Shown here: in pieces, positions 17,101 through 26,110 of the stretch | How the letters are laid out: each line of letters opens with the position of its first letter | Numbering within the stretch: position 1 is the stretch's first letter | Program-made: the position numbers and the translations under genes | Assembly: GCA_030649165.1 (NCBI GenBank) | Contig: JAUSGG010000007.1 | Span: forward strand, 1-64,000 | Reading direction: 5' to 3' | DNA: 64,000 nucleotides | Source of the DNA: Armatimonadota bacterium | Lineage (GTDB): Bacteria; Armatimonadota; UBA5829; JAUSEB01 | The notes under the pieces: generated by a model | The model's input: the letters and a program-made list of their open reading frames with translations, nothing else | Database searches by the model: none | Told to the model about the DNA's origin: nothing

Positions 17101-17200
17101 TTTTGAAAGCGATTGCAGGTTTCCCGAAACAATATATGGTGTCGCATTGGTGACTTCGAAGCGGAATGGCGGATAGTTTCGGTAAGAGGGAGGAGTATTC

Positions 17201-17845
17201 TTGATAAGTGTAAGGGAGAGAATCCTTGATTACGTTCGGCTGCACCCAGAAGGTATGACCGATAGCCAGATCACAAAGGGTTTGGCTATTCGCTACGTGC
17301 CGCAGACCAACAGTCGGTGTCGCGAACTCGAAACAGCGGGACTGATTGAGCGGCGCGTGGTGAACGGCAAAATCCATAACTTTCCCATGGACGGGGAACC
17401 CATTGAGCCGGATGCGCCTGACCAAGACGCACAGACGGAGCCAGCGGGCAGGGAGTGGTTCTGGGAAGGAAACGTACAGGAACGCGTTGCTGCCTATCTG
17501 AAGGCGCAGGGCTATACCATCGACCGGTGCGCCGATTGCGCGTCAAGGGAACGGGGCCGGGACATAGAGGCGAGGGATGGGGCGGGGCCGCTTTGGGTAA
17601 CCGTGAAAGGATACGCGCGTAAGACCGAAAGCACACATCCTTCTACTCAGGCTGGGCATTACTTCAAGGACGCCCTGTTCGATATGATAGCCTGGCGCGG
17701 CGAAAATGCGGACGTTCGCTTGGCTTTCGCGCTGCCGGATTTTCAGCGATATCGAGCACTGGCGCAGAAGGTCGCATGGCTTCTCCCGTCCGCGCGATTC
17801 TCATTCATTTGGGTGCAGCACGACGGGACTTGCGGGACGCGGTGA
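17201..17845 (+). CDS. Winged-helix plus PD-(D/E)XK-like protein
   Basis: A 214-aa two-domain protein. Residues 1-60 form a winged helix (ILDYVRLHPEGMTDSQITKGL, recognition helix near TNSRCRELETAGLIERR). After a proline/aspartate linker, residues 85-210 resemble restriction-endonuclease-like folds: ERVAAYLKAQGYTIDR, GRDIEARD, then LWVTVKGYARKT, a D-x(n)-[T/S]-x-K variant of the catalytic core, and a helix QAGHYFKDALFDMIAWR. Nuclease activity or DNA binding is inferred; the usual acidic residue before Lys is Thr here. The start is TTG at 17201 with GGAGG 6 bases upstream. It follows the BglII-like gene by 100 bp on the same strand and probably belongs to the same islet. Confidence 0.6.
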   Translation: MISVRERILDYVRLHPEGMTDSQITKGLAIRYVPQTNSRCRELETAGLIERRVVNGKIHNFPMDGEPIEPDAPDQDAQTEPAGREWFWEGNVQERVAAYLKAQGYTIDRCADCASRERGRDIEARDGAGPLWVTVKGYARKTESTHPSTQAGHYFKDALFDMIAWRGENADVRLAFALPDFQRYRALAQKVAWLLPSARFSFIWVQHDGTCGTR

Positions 17846-17899
17846 CAACATGACGTTCGTCGTTTCGCGAAGCCCTCTTCCCGAACCTCCGGACTGCAT

Positions 17900-18667
17900 C
17901 TACGCAGCCAGTTCCTCCCGCACATCCTCACGTCTGCTCCACGGTACAGGTCTGACTTCATAGCTTCGCAGAGCGTTGATAATCGCAGGGGAAACCTCGT
18001 GCTCCGTGTCGTTCAGCAGAGCGTAGAACCGGGAGTCAGGGGGCCGGACGTCTCTTGTATCGAGCCAGGAGAGGATCGTGGACTGCGCTGCGTCGCGATT
18101 TGGATGCGTGATCGTCTTTAGCAGTCGTTCCGGCTGTGTTCGGGATTTGGGAATGCCAAAGTCAAAGACGTAGTCGTAGCCGCTCTTGCCCGTGAACTTC
18201 ACCTTGGGCATATACCTGACTTCGTTAAGATCCAGCCAGCTTACCACGTCTTCGTAAAATAGGCTCGCCACTATCGGCTGAGCCAGATAGAACATGTCGT
18301 TGACCGACAGCATGGCCTGCACGAGATTGTGCTTACGAAAGGCGAAGCCATCGGGCGCCGAATGCACCTGCAGAGCGCCATCGACCATCTGCACGCCATA
18401 GCCGTTGAGTACCGTCTTCAGCAACTCCTGCCGTTTAGGGGAGTCCAATGGGCACCCGGAAGTCTCCAGATCATCCAGGATGTAACCGTCGTCGGTCAGA
18501 ATGTAGCCCCCATTTTCCCTTCGCGCGTAAATCTGGAGACAATCGTTGTGCCGGTCCAGGTACGGCGTGGTGATCTCCACCCAATCCCCATCAACCTGCC
18601 GCAGCTTAGTCTTGTCCCTGAGCCATCTCACATAGCTATCGAGTAGCTCCTGAATGTCGTTGATCAT
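17900..18667 (-). CDS. DUF1828/DUF1829-like protein
   Basis: A 255-aa protein with the appearance of the DUF1828 family: N-terminal helix [17 protein letters not shown], strands [20 protein letters not shown] and [16 protein letters not shown], helix [17 protein letters not shown], then a DUF1829-like C-terminal half ([26 protein letters not shown]). Family function is unknown to me. It is coupled to the upstream gene by an ATGA overlap (18664-18667). It lies tail-to-tail with the wHTH/nuclease-like gene. The setting between nuclease genes suggests an anti-phage or addiction role, which is inference. Confidence 0.65.
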   Translation of the reverse strand: MINDIQELLDSYVRWLRDKTKLRQVDGDWVEITTPYLDRHNDCLQIYARRENGGYILTDDGYILDDLETSGCPLDSPKRQELLKTVLNGYGVQMVDGALQVHSAPDGFAFRKHNLVQAMLSVNDMFYLAQPIVASLFYEDVVSWLDLNEVRYMPKVKFTGKSGYDYVFDFGIPKSRTQPERLLKTITHPNRDAAQSTILSWLDTRDVRPPDSRFYALLNDTEHEVSPAIINALRSYEVRPVPWSRREDVREELAA

Positions 18668-19113
18668 ATGAACAGCACCTTGTTAATGACCGGAGGTTCC
18701 GTTATGTTGCAGAATCGCATAAAGTCCGTCAACACCTGCCAGTCGTCAGAGGTATTAGCGAACGCCTCTGACGGCGCAGGATACGCCCATTTATCCCCGT
18801 ACCCTTCTCTGTACAAATGCAAATGTGGACAGTCCACTTCAGTTCCGTCAGGGTTGCGGTGAGGCCCTCCGCCGAAGTCATAACGAGCCAATATGAGCGT
18901 GTGTCGTGCCCTGTTCTGGTACTTGCCCTTTAGCACGATCTTCCCGCTCCGACTCACATCCAAGAGGAAGCTCTCCCGCCTGTCTCGTGAAACCAGTGGC
19001 ACGCAAATCCGGCCCCAAGGCGCCGGGTAGTCCCACGCCTGATCATCGATCTTAGACTTCTCCATCGCAAGTAAAGCATCAGCTTCGGCCTGCGTAACGT
19101 CTACATTGGCCAC
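18664..19113 (-). CDS. DUF6978-like protein
   Basis: A 149-aa protein that starts at GTG 19113 (AAGGA 8 bases upstream) and overlaps the DUF1828-like gene by 4 bases. A central beta-rich part reads [48 protein letters not shown], then [26 protein letters not shown]. The pattern P-H-x-H-x-Y-x-E-G-x-G-x-K-W-A fits the DUF6978 group often found next to DUF1828 genes. That match is from memory and needs a profile search. Histidines and acidic residues in the HLH region could bind metal. Function unknown; the fixed pairing with DUF1828 suggests a two-component module. Confidence 0.6.
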   Translation of the reverse strand: MANVDVTQAEADALLAMEKSKIDDQAWDYPAPWGRICVPLVSRDRRESFLLDVSRSGKIVLKGKYQNRARHTLILARYDFGGGPHRNPDGTEVDCPHLHLYREGYGDKWAYPAPSEAFANTSDDWQVLTDFMRFCNITEPPVINKVLFI

Positions 19114-19823
19114 AACGTCATCCTTTTCTCAGCCTGACCGAGAATGGAAAATACGCCGACCTATTCCCGGGCAGGGGCTATCACAGCCGTGTTCGGCACA
19201 GGACCTCCCAAGTCCTTTTTTCGGTGTCACCCTTCTTGTCTTGACGTGAGAAAAGAATCACACGTGTCAAGTGCATGGATCGCCCGCCGAACAGGGATCA
19301 TCCGTCGTTCGGCAAACCCTTTCCCAAACCGTCGCGCCACGCTATCCGGCTTCTCTACTCCCGCTATCCCCATCCCCATCTGCGTTTATCCGCGCGCACC
19401 GGCGTTCATCCGCGTTCTTCCCTGAACCCCACCTCCCGCCTAGCCCGTGCCCCCCGAAAAAAACTCTCCCCAACCTGGAACAAAACTCCCGCCCCCGTCG
19501 TCTCTTCACTATTAGTGGTCACTCAGGGTCAGTCTGGCCGCCCGTGATTCAGCGGCGTCAGACCATTCCGCGACTCAGCGGTTCAACAGGCGTACGGTCG
19601 GGATCTAACGATCAACCTACAACCGTCCAATAAAAAAGTTACCGAACGAAATGGTCTCCACGCTCAACCTGAGCACGAAACTGTTCGTACAAGAACGGCA
19701 AATTCCTTCGTGCCCGAATGGTACGAACAGATTGATCTTTGATAACTGAATACTGCAACTACCGCGAGTCGGCCCTGGTGTCCGGGTGGCCAACGAGGCT
19801 GTCCGGCGACTAGCAACTAACCA
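19114..19823. other. 700-bp spacer, no gene seen
   Basis: Contains the TTCATCCGCGTTCTTCCCTGAAC repeat cluster (19375-19428; same ending at 58187-58218), a short CAACCTACAACC phrase, and the perfect inverted repeat 19681-19730. Open frames on the plus strand here are proline/arginine-rich noise. Confidence 0.6.
19681..19730. repeat. 10-bp perfect inverted repeat around a 30-bp core
   Basis: CTGTTCGTAC (19681-19690) and GTACGAACAG (19721-19730) are exact complements separated by 30 bases. It lies between the convergently facing permease stop and the islet, so it may be an operator-like site or the remnant of a palindromic element. No neighbouring promoter makes a regulatory role clear. Confidence 0.5.
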
Positions 19824-20954
19824 CTACATGGGATGCGAACGGACGTGGGGGGACGGCAGATCGATCGCCTCGTCCTGGGGATCCGTCTCCTCCCGCCGGT
19901 TGCGTGGAGCGATGATGTAGAACCGGATCAGTTCCCGGAGGATTGCCGCCACGGGCGCGGCGACGAACATGCCGATGATGCCGAAGAACTCCGAGCCGAT
20001 CAGCAGGACGATTATGATCACCGCGGGGTGCAGTCTCATCCGGTCGCCTATCAACTTGGGCAGGATGAACTTGCTCTCCACGAACTGAAGCAGGCTGAAG
20101 ACTCCGAGCAGGAACATGCCCAGTTGAGAACTCCTGAACAGGCCGAGGACGACGATGGCGATGCCGCTGATTATCGGCCCGATGATCGGTATGGCGCGCG
20201 TGACGCCGGCGAAGACCGCGAGGGCGAGAACGTAGTCCATCTCCAGTCCCCACAGGACCAGACCGATGACGGCGCCCGCGATCAGGCACAGAATGAGCTG
20301 ACCGATGATGTAGTTCTGAAGGATGCCGCCGACGTGCCGGAGGAGGTACAGGGCCTCTTTGCGCCGCCGCTTGGGCAGCGCGCCGACGAACTCGCGTCGC
20401 AGCGATCTATAGTCGAGTGCAAAGTAGAACGCCAGCACGGGAATCAGGATGATGTCCAGGATGTTCTTGCCCCAGGCTACAGTGCTGCCCACCACTCTGA
20501 GGAGCCATTTCTTCAGGGCGTCCCATGCCTGGTCCTTCTCTTTCTCGCCGAACAGGTCCCTGATGTCATCGGGAAGCCGGTTGAACCACCCGGAGAACTG
20601 CTTGGAAAGGCTCTCGAAGCTCTCCGCTTTGCGAACCGTCTGAATCAGGTCGCTGGCCTCGTGGACGAAAGGAGCAACGATATACTGCACGGCGACACCG
20701 GTGAGCGCAAGGAGCACGACGAATACGAGAACGCAGGCCCAGAAACGCCGCGATTTGTAGCTCCACCCACGCACTCGAACGGCGCTGAGGCTGTTGACAA
20801 GAGGCAGGACAACATAGGTGAGCATAACGGCCAGCAGGACGGCAACGAGAATCGAGCGAGCCTGGTACAGAGCGTAGACCAGGCCGGCGAGAAGGGCGAG
20901 CCGGACGAAGAAGCCCCAGATGACACCAATTATCGTTTCGACTTTGCTCGTCAT
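19824..20954 (-). CDS. AI-2E family transporter (PerM-like)
   Basis: A 376-aa integral membrane protein with about 7-8 transmembrane segments, two at the N-terminus (residues 12-45), one near 72-92, and a C-terminal block from about 165. The family signatures LPVLAFYFALDYRSLRREF-like (IPVLAFYFALDY near 170), GVTRAIPIIGPIISG and QFVESKFILPKLIGDRMRLHP are clear. Family members export small molecules such as autoinducer-2 or act as ion/proton antiporters; the substrate here cannot be inferred. The C-terminal tail after residue 350 is hydrophilic. It stands alone on the minus strand. Confidence 0.92.
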   Translation of the reverse strand: MTSKVETIIGVIWGFFVRLALLAGLVYALYQARSILVAVLLAVMLTYVVLPLVNSLSAVRVRGWSYKSRRFWACVLVFVVLLALTGVAVQYIVAPFVHEASDLIQTVRKAESFESLSKQFSGWFNRLPDDIRDLFGEKEKDQAWDALKKWLLRVVGSTVAWGKNILDIILIPVLAFYFALDYRSLRREFVGALPKRRRKEALYLLRHVGGILQNYIIGQLILCLIAGAVIGLVLWGLEMDYVLALAVFAGVTRAIPIIGPIISGIAIVVLGLFRSSQLGMFLLGVFSLLQFVESKFILPKLIGDRMRLHPAVIIIVLLIGSEFFGIIGMFVAAPVAAILRELIRFYIIAPRNRREETDPQDEAIDLPSPHVRSHPM

Positions 20955-21188
20955 GTCATACTAAGCAGATATCGGGACGGTCCACCCGTTCCATGTAACA
21001 GTTCGGGGTCGCGGAAAAATCCATCGCTTCGTCTCATCTGATAGGTTCAACCCTCACCCCAGTCCTCTCCCTTCCAGGGAGAGGGAGCTTGCCTCGCGCT
21101 CTCGCGATAGTGAGCCTCGAAAAGGACCGTACTCACCATTCCTGAACTCTTTCCGCTGCGCTTGGGACAGTCCCCGATTCGCACTGCG

Positions 21189-22319
21189 TCATTCTATTTT
21201 GAAATACGCGAAGATTGCCTGTCGTATCCGCCGAGCCGCGGTCCCGTCGCCGTACGGGTTCTTGACCTCCGCCATCCGGTCGTATTGCGTTCGGCTGGCG
21301 AGGAGCGATTCGACCTCGGCGATAATGTCTTCCTTCTTCGTCCCGATCAACTTTGCGCTGCCGGCCTCCACGGCTTCCGGACGCTCGGTGGTCTGCCGAA
21401 GGACCAAGACCGGCTTGCCCAGCGAAGGGGCCTCCTCCTGGACTCCGCCGGAATCCGTAAGGATCAGGTATGACTGCTTCATCAGGTGCACGAACGGGAT
21501 ATATTCCGGCGGCTCCATCAGCCGGACCCGGTCTATGGACTCCAGCTCCGGAAACACGATTTCCCGCACGATCGGGTTCTTGTGCACCGGAAAGACTACC
21601 TTGACATCCGGATGCCGTCGAACTATCTCCGCTATTGCCCGGCAGACCGAACGAAGCGGGTCTCCCCAGCTCTCCCGCCTGTGGGCGGTGACCAGGATGA
21701 GCCGGCTGCCGTCGCGGGTCGCGACCTCGATCCACTCGTCTTCGAAGACGAACGGCCTGCCGGTCACGGCAAGGAGAGCGTCGATAACCGTGTTGCCCGT
21801 AACGACGACGCGCTCATCCGGCACGCCGGAGGCCAGCAGGTTCCTCCGGGCTCTCTCGGTCGGAGCGAAATGGATATCGGTCAGCTCGCTCGTCAGCCGG
21901 CGGTTGATCTCCTCCGGAAACGGGTTGTACTTATTATCGGTTCGCAGACCGGCTTCCACATGGCCAAATGGGATCTTATGGTAGAAGGCCGCGAGACTCG
22001 CAACGAAAGTGGTCGTCGTGTCGCCCTGGGCCACGACGAGGTCCGGGCATACCTGCGAGAGCACGTCCTCCAGACCTTCAAGACACCGGGAGGTGATGGA
22101 GGAGAGGCTCTGCTTCGCCTGCATGATCTGGAGGTCGAAGTCCGGCTTGATCTCAAAGACCTCCAGAACCTGGTCGAGCATTTCGCGGTGCTGACCGCTG
22201 ACGGCGACGGAGAGATCAACCTTGTCGGGGAATTTGCGTAGTTCTTGTACAACCGGAGCCATTTTGACCGCGTCCGGCCTGGTGCCGAAGACGGCCAGAA
22301 CCTTGAGCTTCTTGTCCAT
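21189..22319 (-). CDS. wecB: UDP-N-acetylglucosamine 2-epimerase
   Basis: Non-hydrolysing epimerase that converts UDP-GlcNAc to UDP-ManNAc, supplying ManNAc for cell-surface polymers. The 376-aa GT-B fold protein shows VFGTRPDAVKMAPVV at the N-terminus, VAQGDTTTTFVASLAAFY and GHVEAGLRT near residue 100, NRRLTSELTDIHFAPTE, and the nucleotide-binding LTDSGGVQEEAPSLGKPVLVLR and TERPEAVEAGSAKLIG near residues 280-320. ATG 22319 is chosen: GAGGTGA is just upstream, and the ATG comes 2 bases after the WecA-like stop, so the two are coupled. Last gene of the rpiB::glyA operon. Confidence 0.95.
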   Translation of the reverse strand: MDKKLKVLAVFGTRPDAVKMAPVVQELRKFPDKVDLSVAVSGQHREMLDQVLEVFEIKPDFDLQIMQAKQSLSSITSRCLEGLEDVLSQVCPDLVVAQGDTTTTFVASLAAFYHKIPFGHVEAGLRTDNKYNPFPEEINRRLTSELTDIHFAPTERARRNLLASGVPDERVVVTGNTVIDALLAVTGRPFVFEDEWIEVATRDGSRLILVTAHRRESWGDPLRSVCRAIAEIVRRHPDVKVVFPVHKNPIVREIVFPELESIDRVRLMEPPEYIPFVHLMKQSYLILTDSGGVQEEAPSLGKPVLVLRQTTERPEAVEAGSAKLIGTKKEDIIAEVESLLASRTQYDRMAEVKNPYGDGTAARRIRQAIFAYFKIE

Positions 22320-22321
22320 AT

Positions 22322-23305
22322 TCACCTCGAACACGCGTACAGGGTGAGAGCAGTTGCCGAAAGGGCTATTGTGAGACCGTATATGATGAGAACCACCTGG
22401 CCGTGGCTCAGCCCGCGTTCCAGAAGGCGGTGGTGCACGTGGCTCTTGTCGGCCACGTGAACGGGTCTGCGCTCAAGGAATCGACGGACGACGACGAACG
22501 CGGCGTCAATTATGGGCACACCGAGCGCGAACACGGGGACCGCCACGGCGACCAGAGTGGCCACCTTGAAGGCCCCGACGATGGATATCGATGCCAATAT
22601 GAAACCCATGAACTGAGAGCCGATGGTTCCCATGAATATCTTGGCGGGCGGGTAGTTGTGTCGCAGGAATCCCAGGCTTGCGCCGATGAGCGCGGCGGCC
22701 ATTATGGAAACACTGTGAAAGGAGCCGGCGAGCTTGATGTTCTCAGCGCTCTTGGCCTGAATCGCCATCAGAAGGAGGGTCGTCGCCGCTATAGCGCAAA
22801 TGCCTGACGCGAGGCCGTCGAGGCCGTCTATCAGGTCGACTGTCTTGGTAACGCCGAAGACCCAGATGATGGTTATGGGGATCGACAGCGCGCCCAGGGC
22901 GACAAGCCGCGGCGCATCGAACGGTTTGGTGATGTGGGATATCTTAATGCCGAAGTGGATCAGAACGAGAGTCGCGATGACAATGCCAAGCGCCTGTATA
23001 ACCGCCGGCAGGTCGTACTTATCGTCAAACGCGCCGAAGATCGCTACGAGCGTGCCGGCCGCCAGAATGGCGATCACTTGTCCGTCGAAGCGGAGGGATT
23101 TGTCCACGGCCACAATGAGCAGAACGGCCGCCGTGAAGCCGATGTAGATAGCCAGGCCGCCGAAGCCGGGCGTTGCGGTGGTGTGGACTCTGCGCTCGCC
23201 GGGCTGATGAACAGCGCCAATCTTCCAGGCAACCTTGCCGGCGAGGGGCGTCAGGAAATATGATGCAACCAGCGAAACCGCAATTGCCAAAACCGCGGAC
23301 ATCAT
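22322..23305 (-). CDS. WecA/MraY-type phospho-sugar transferase with altered MGD motif
   Basis: A 327-aa, roughly ten-helix membrane enzyme that would transfer a sugar-1-phosphate from a UDP-sugar to undecaprenyl phosphate and start surface polysaccharide assembly. Conserved features: [10 protein letters not shown] (the DD pair), [16 protein letters not shown], and the C-terminal [14 protein letters not shown] (WecA-type H-x-H-H). The third acidic motif is unusual: where the family has MGD-x-GS, this protein has [12 protein letters not shown], so the Asp is replaced by Thr. ATG 23305 overlaps the deaminase stop (ATGA). The downstream wecB supplies UDP-ManNAc. Either the Asp loss is tolerated, or the enzyme is altered in activity. 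Confidence 0.88.
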   Translation of the reverse strand: MMSAVLAIAVSLVASYFLTPLAGKVAWKIGAVHQPGERRVHTTATPGFGGLAIYIGFTAAVLLIVAVDKSLRFDGQVIAILAAGTLVAIFGAFDDKYDLPAVIQALGIVIATLVLIHFGIKISHITKPFDAPRLVALGALSIPITIIWVFGVTKTVDLIDGLDGLASGICAIAATTLLLMAIQAKSAENIKLAGSFHSVSIMAAALIGASLGFLRHNYPPAKIFMGTIGSQFMGFILASISIVGAFKVATLVAVAVPVFALGVPIIDAAFVVVRRFLERRPVHVADKSHVHHRLLERGLSHGQVVLIIYGLTIALSATALTLYACSR

Positions 23306-23781
23306 TCTTTCACGACCTCCGCCGCTTCCTTGCGGCGCGCGAACCGGACGATCTGAATCTCCACCGCCTCCAGCATTTCGAGGGAAAAGCCATCCGGATA
23401 CTCGCCCTCGAACACTACACGGCTGATTCCCGCGTTGATCAGCATCTTGGCGCAGAGGCTGCACGGCTGATGAGTGCAATAAAGGGTCGATCCCCGGGTT
23501 GACACGCCGTATAACGCCGCCTGCACGATTGCGTTCTGTTCGGAGTGCAGAGCGCGGCATATCTCGTGCCTTGTCCCGGAAGCGATGCCCAACTCGTCGC
23601 GCAGGCAGCCAAGCTCCAGGCAATGCGGAAGGCCGGCCGGGGCGCCGTTATATCCAGTTGCCAAAATGCGTTTGTCCTTGACGATCACCGCGCCGATCTG
23701 ACGCCGGAGGCAGGTGGACCGTTTCGCCACGACCTCGGCAATCTCCATAAAGTACTCGTCCCAGTCGGGGCGGCGCTTCAT
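23302..23781 (-). CDS. Deoxycytidylate deaminase (ComEB-like)
   Basis: Zinc enzyme that deaminates dCMP to dUMP for thymidylate synthesis. The 159-aa protein has the deaminase signature: [12 protein letters not shown] (zinc His and catalytic Glu) and [17 protein letters not shown] (two zinc Cys). The N-terminal [21 protein letters not shown] is typical of the family. ATG 23781 shares one base with the GlyA stop (TGATG), which argues against the longer upstream frame. Its place next to a GlyA (folate one-carbon supply) fits thymidylate metabolism. Confidence 0.94.
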   Translation of the reverse strand: MKRRPDWDEYFMEIAEVVAKRSTCLRRQIGAVIVKDKRILATGYNGAPAGLPHCLELGCLRDELGIASGTRHEICRALHSEQNAIVQAALYGVSTRGSTLYCTHQPCSLCAKMLINAGISRVVFEGEYPDGFSLEMLEAVEIQIVRFARRKEAAEVVKE

Positions 23782-25529
23782 CAGTTCGTCTCCAACGCCG
23801 GGACCGGAAATCGACCGCACAGTTCTTTCACGCGGCGCCTCACATCTTCTTTAGCCGGCTCGCTGTCAATGTTACGCAGGGTGACGTCGATCAGTTCCCC
23901 GATAGTCTGCATCTCCGGCTCGCGCATACCTCTGGTCGTCACGGCCGGAGTCCCGATGCGAATGCCGCTGGTGACAAAAGGCTTTTGGGTGTCGAACGGG
24001 ATCATGTTCTTGTTCAGCGTTATTCCCACGTCGTCGAGCGAAAGTTGGGCCTGCTTTCCGGTCAGTCCCATCGGCGTGAGATCCACGAGCATCAGGTGGT
24101 TGTCCGTTCCGCCGGAGACGAGTCGGAAGCCTCTTGCCGAGAGAGTCGCCGCGAGAGCCTTCGCGTTTGCCCGAATCTGCTTCTGGTAGTCCTTAAACTC
24201 GGGGGCCATCGCTTCCTTGAAGCAGACGGCTTTTGCGGCAACGACGTGCATAAGCGGGCCGCCCTGCAGGCCAGGGAACACGGCCTTGTCTATCGCCTCG
24301 GCGAGTTCAGCGCAGCAGAGGATCATGCCCGACCTGGGGCCGCGGAGCGTTTTGTGCGTCGTGCTGGTCACTATCTGGGCGTGCGGAATGGGGGACGGAT
24401 GCTCTCCCGCGGCGATAAGGCCGGCGATGTGGGCGATATCCACCATAAGGAGCGCGCCGACATCGTCGGCAATCGACCGCAGGCGGGGAAAGTCGATAAT
24501 CCGGGGATATACCGTCGCGCCGGCGACTATCAGCTTGGGCGAAGTCTCTTTGGCGAGCCGGTGGATTTCATCGTAATCAAGAAGCTCATCCTCCCGGCTC
24601 ACGCCGTAAGGGATCACGTTGTAGAGCTTGCCGGAGAAGTTCACGGGGCTGCCGTGGGTCAGATGCCCCCCGTGGGAGAGGTTCATAGCCATATAGGTGT
24701 CGCCAAGGCTCAAAACGGCGAAGTAGGCCGCCATATTGGCCTGCGAGCCCGAGTGGGGCTGGACGTTGGCGTGCTCAGCGCCGAAGAGCTCCTTTGCCCT
24801 TTCCACCGCAAGCCGCTCCACAACGTCCACGTATTCGCATCCGCCGTAGTAGCGTTTGCCGGGATAGCCTTCGGCGTACTTATTCGTCAGCACGGATCCC
24901 TGGGCCTGTCGAACGGCGCGGCTGGCGTAGTTCTCTGATGCGATCAGGACGACCTTATCGCGCTGCCTCCGTTCCTCGGCCTTGATGGCGTCAAATACCT
25001 CGGGGTCGGCCTTGGCCAAGTCGGCGGTCATGCAGTCCGACAGCGCCTCAGCGCCGGCTATGCCCACGGGAACTGTTCCTCCTCCGTTGCGACGTTCTAT
25101 CTCGTTAATCTTGTTGACCCTGCGCAGATGCCGTTCGTCGCCGGAAAAGGGCGTATCGAGCCACTTCTCCACAATCCCGACCGCTTCGTCTCGGGCCGTT
25201 TTCCAACCGGAGAGGACCAGGACGTTCGAGTCGTTGTGCTGCCGCGACAGTTCGGCGCATTCCGCATCGCGGCACAGCGCGGCGCGAACGCCGCGCACCT
25301 TGTTGGCGGTCATGGACATGCCGATCCCCGTGCCGCAGATGAGCACCCCTGCGTCGAACCTGCCGCGCGCGACTTCTTGCGCGACCTGGACGCCTACGTC
25401 CGGATAGTCCACTCGACCTTCGGAAAAGGTCCCGAAATCGGTAAGCTCGACACCCCGCTCGCGCAGAAACTGAGCGACCTGTTCTTTGAGGGAGTATCCG
25501 GCGTGATCTGATCCAAGAGCAACTTTCAC
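23781..25529 (-). CDS. RpiB-GlyA fusion (ribose-5-P isomerase B + serine hydroxymethyltransferase)
   Basis: One uninterrupted 582-aa frame. Residues 1-147 are Rpi[13 protein letters not shown], catalytic Cys65 in [19 protein letters not shown], and His98 in [12 protein letters not shown]. Residues about 165-582 are a full-length [56 protein letters not shown] and the PLP lysine Lys393 in [14 protein letters not shown]. The linker is about 18 residues. RpiB interconverts ribose-5-P and ribulose-5-P; GlyA converts serine to glycine and loads one-carbon units on folate. In many bacteria the two genes are adjacent; here they are joined. The start is GTG 25529, first gene of a coupled operon. Confidence 0.95.
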   Translation of the reverse strand: MKVALGSDHAGYSLKEQVAQFLRERGVELTDFGTFSEGRVDYPDVGVQVAQEVARGRFDAGVLICGTGIGMSMTANKVRGVRAALCRDAECAELSRQHNDSNVLVLSGWKTARDEAVGIVEKWLDTPFSGDERHLRRVNKINEIERRNGGGTVPVGIAGAEALSDCMTADLAKADPEVFDAIKAEERRQRDKVVLIASENYASRAVRQAQGSVLTNKYAEGYPGKRYYGGCEYVDVVERLAVERAKELFGAEHANVQPHSGSQANMAAYFAVLSLGDTYMAMNLSHGGHLTHGSPVNFSGKLYNVIPYGVSREDELLDYDEIHRLAKETSPKLIVAGATVYPRIIDFPRLRSIADDVGALLMVDIAHIAGLIAAGEHPSPIPHAQIVTSTTHKTLRGPRSGMILCCAELAEAIDKAVFPGLQGGPLMHVVAAKAVCFKEAMAPEFKDYQKQIRANAKALAATLSARGFRLVSGGTDNHLMLVDLTPMGLTGKQAQLSLDDVGITLNKNMIPFDTQKPFVTSGIRIGTPAVTTRGMREPEMQTIGELIDVTLRNIDSEPAKEDVRRRVKELCGRFPVPALETN

Positions 25530-26110
25530 GAGTGTTTATCCGATATGACAATCCGGCCGGCGGCGATCCATGCCCCGGCCGGTTCAATTATAGTCTATGG
25601 CCTTCGGGCTTGTAAAGATTCGAGGGTTCCAAGGTTTATGAGGCTTATGGGGATTGTGAGGGTGACGGGGTGCGACTGTTTGCCGTTCACTGTCAGAGGG
25701 AATCGTTTGCGCCCGTGAGAGTTCAGTTCTACGGGAAGTTTATGAGACTCACCACGATAACAGATCCGATCCCCCCTCACCCCAGCCCTCTCCCGCCCAG
25801 GGGGAGAGGGGGCAGGTGGCACATGCTCCAGTATCCGGATAGCGTTCCCGCAACACTGAACCGTCGTAAGAGTACAGAAATGGAGAGAACTTTCACCCTC
25901 ACCCCGTTCGCTACGCTCAGGGTAGGCTCTAACCCTCTCCCTCAAGGGAGAGGGGATTACGCTCGTGTTTTCCCAAAGGGTGAGCAGAGAGGAGAGTCGT
26001 ACCGACCATTCCTGAACTGTTGCCCGGGAATGGTTCGCGCCCACCGGACGTATACTTTGTGGTAGAATGGCTGGGTTGTTGTCAGACTTCGAGAGGAGAG
26101 TTTCAGACGC
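25530..26110. other. Divergent spacer with promoters and repeats
   Basis: Next to the rpiB::glyA start is a 5-prime leader carrying a perfect CCGGCCGG / CCGGCCGG hairpin (25553-25560 with 25575-25582). Farther out are two CCCTCACCCC...CCCTCTCCC-type hairpin repeats (25776-25816 and 25895-25954) and a CCATTCCTGAACTGTTGCCCGG repeat (26003-26024). No gene is seen. Confidence 0.65.
25587..25616 (-). promoter_or_regulatory. Promoter of the rpiB::glyA operon
   Basis: On the minus strand TTTACA (plus 25611-25616, 5 of 6 to TTGACA), an 18-bp spacer and a perfect TATAAT (plus 25587-25592), about 57 bases upstream of the GTG start. The leader contains an 8-bp GC hairpin. Confidence 0.65.
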
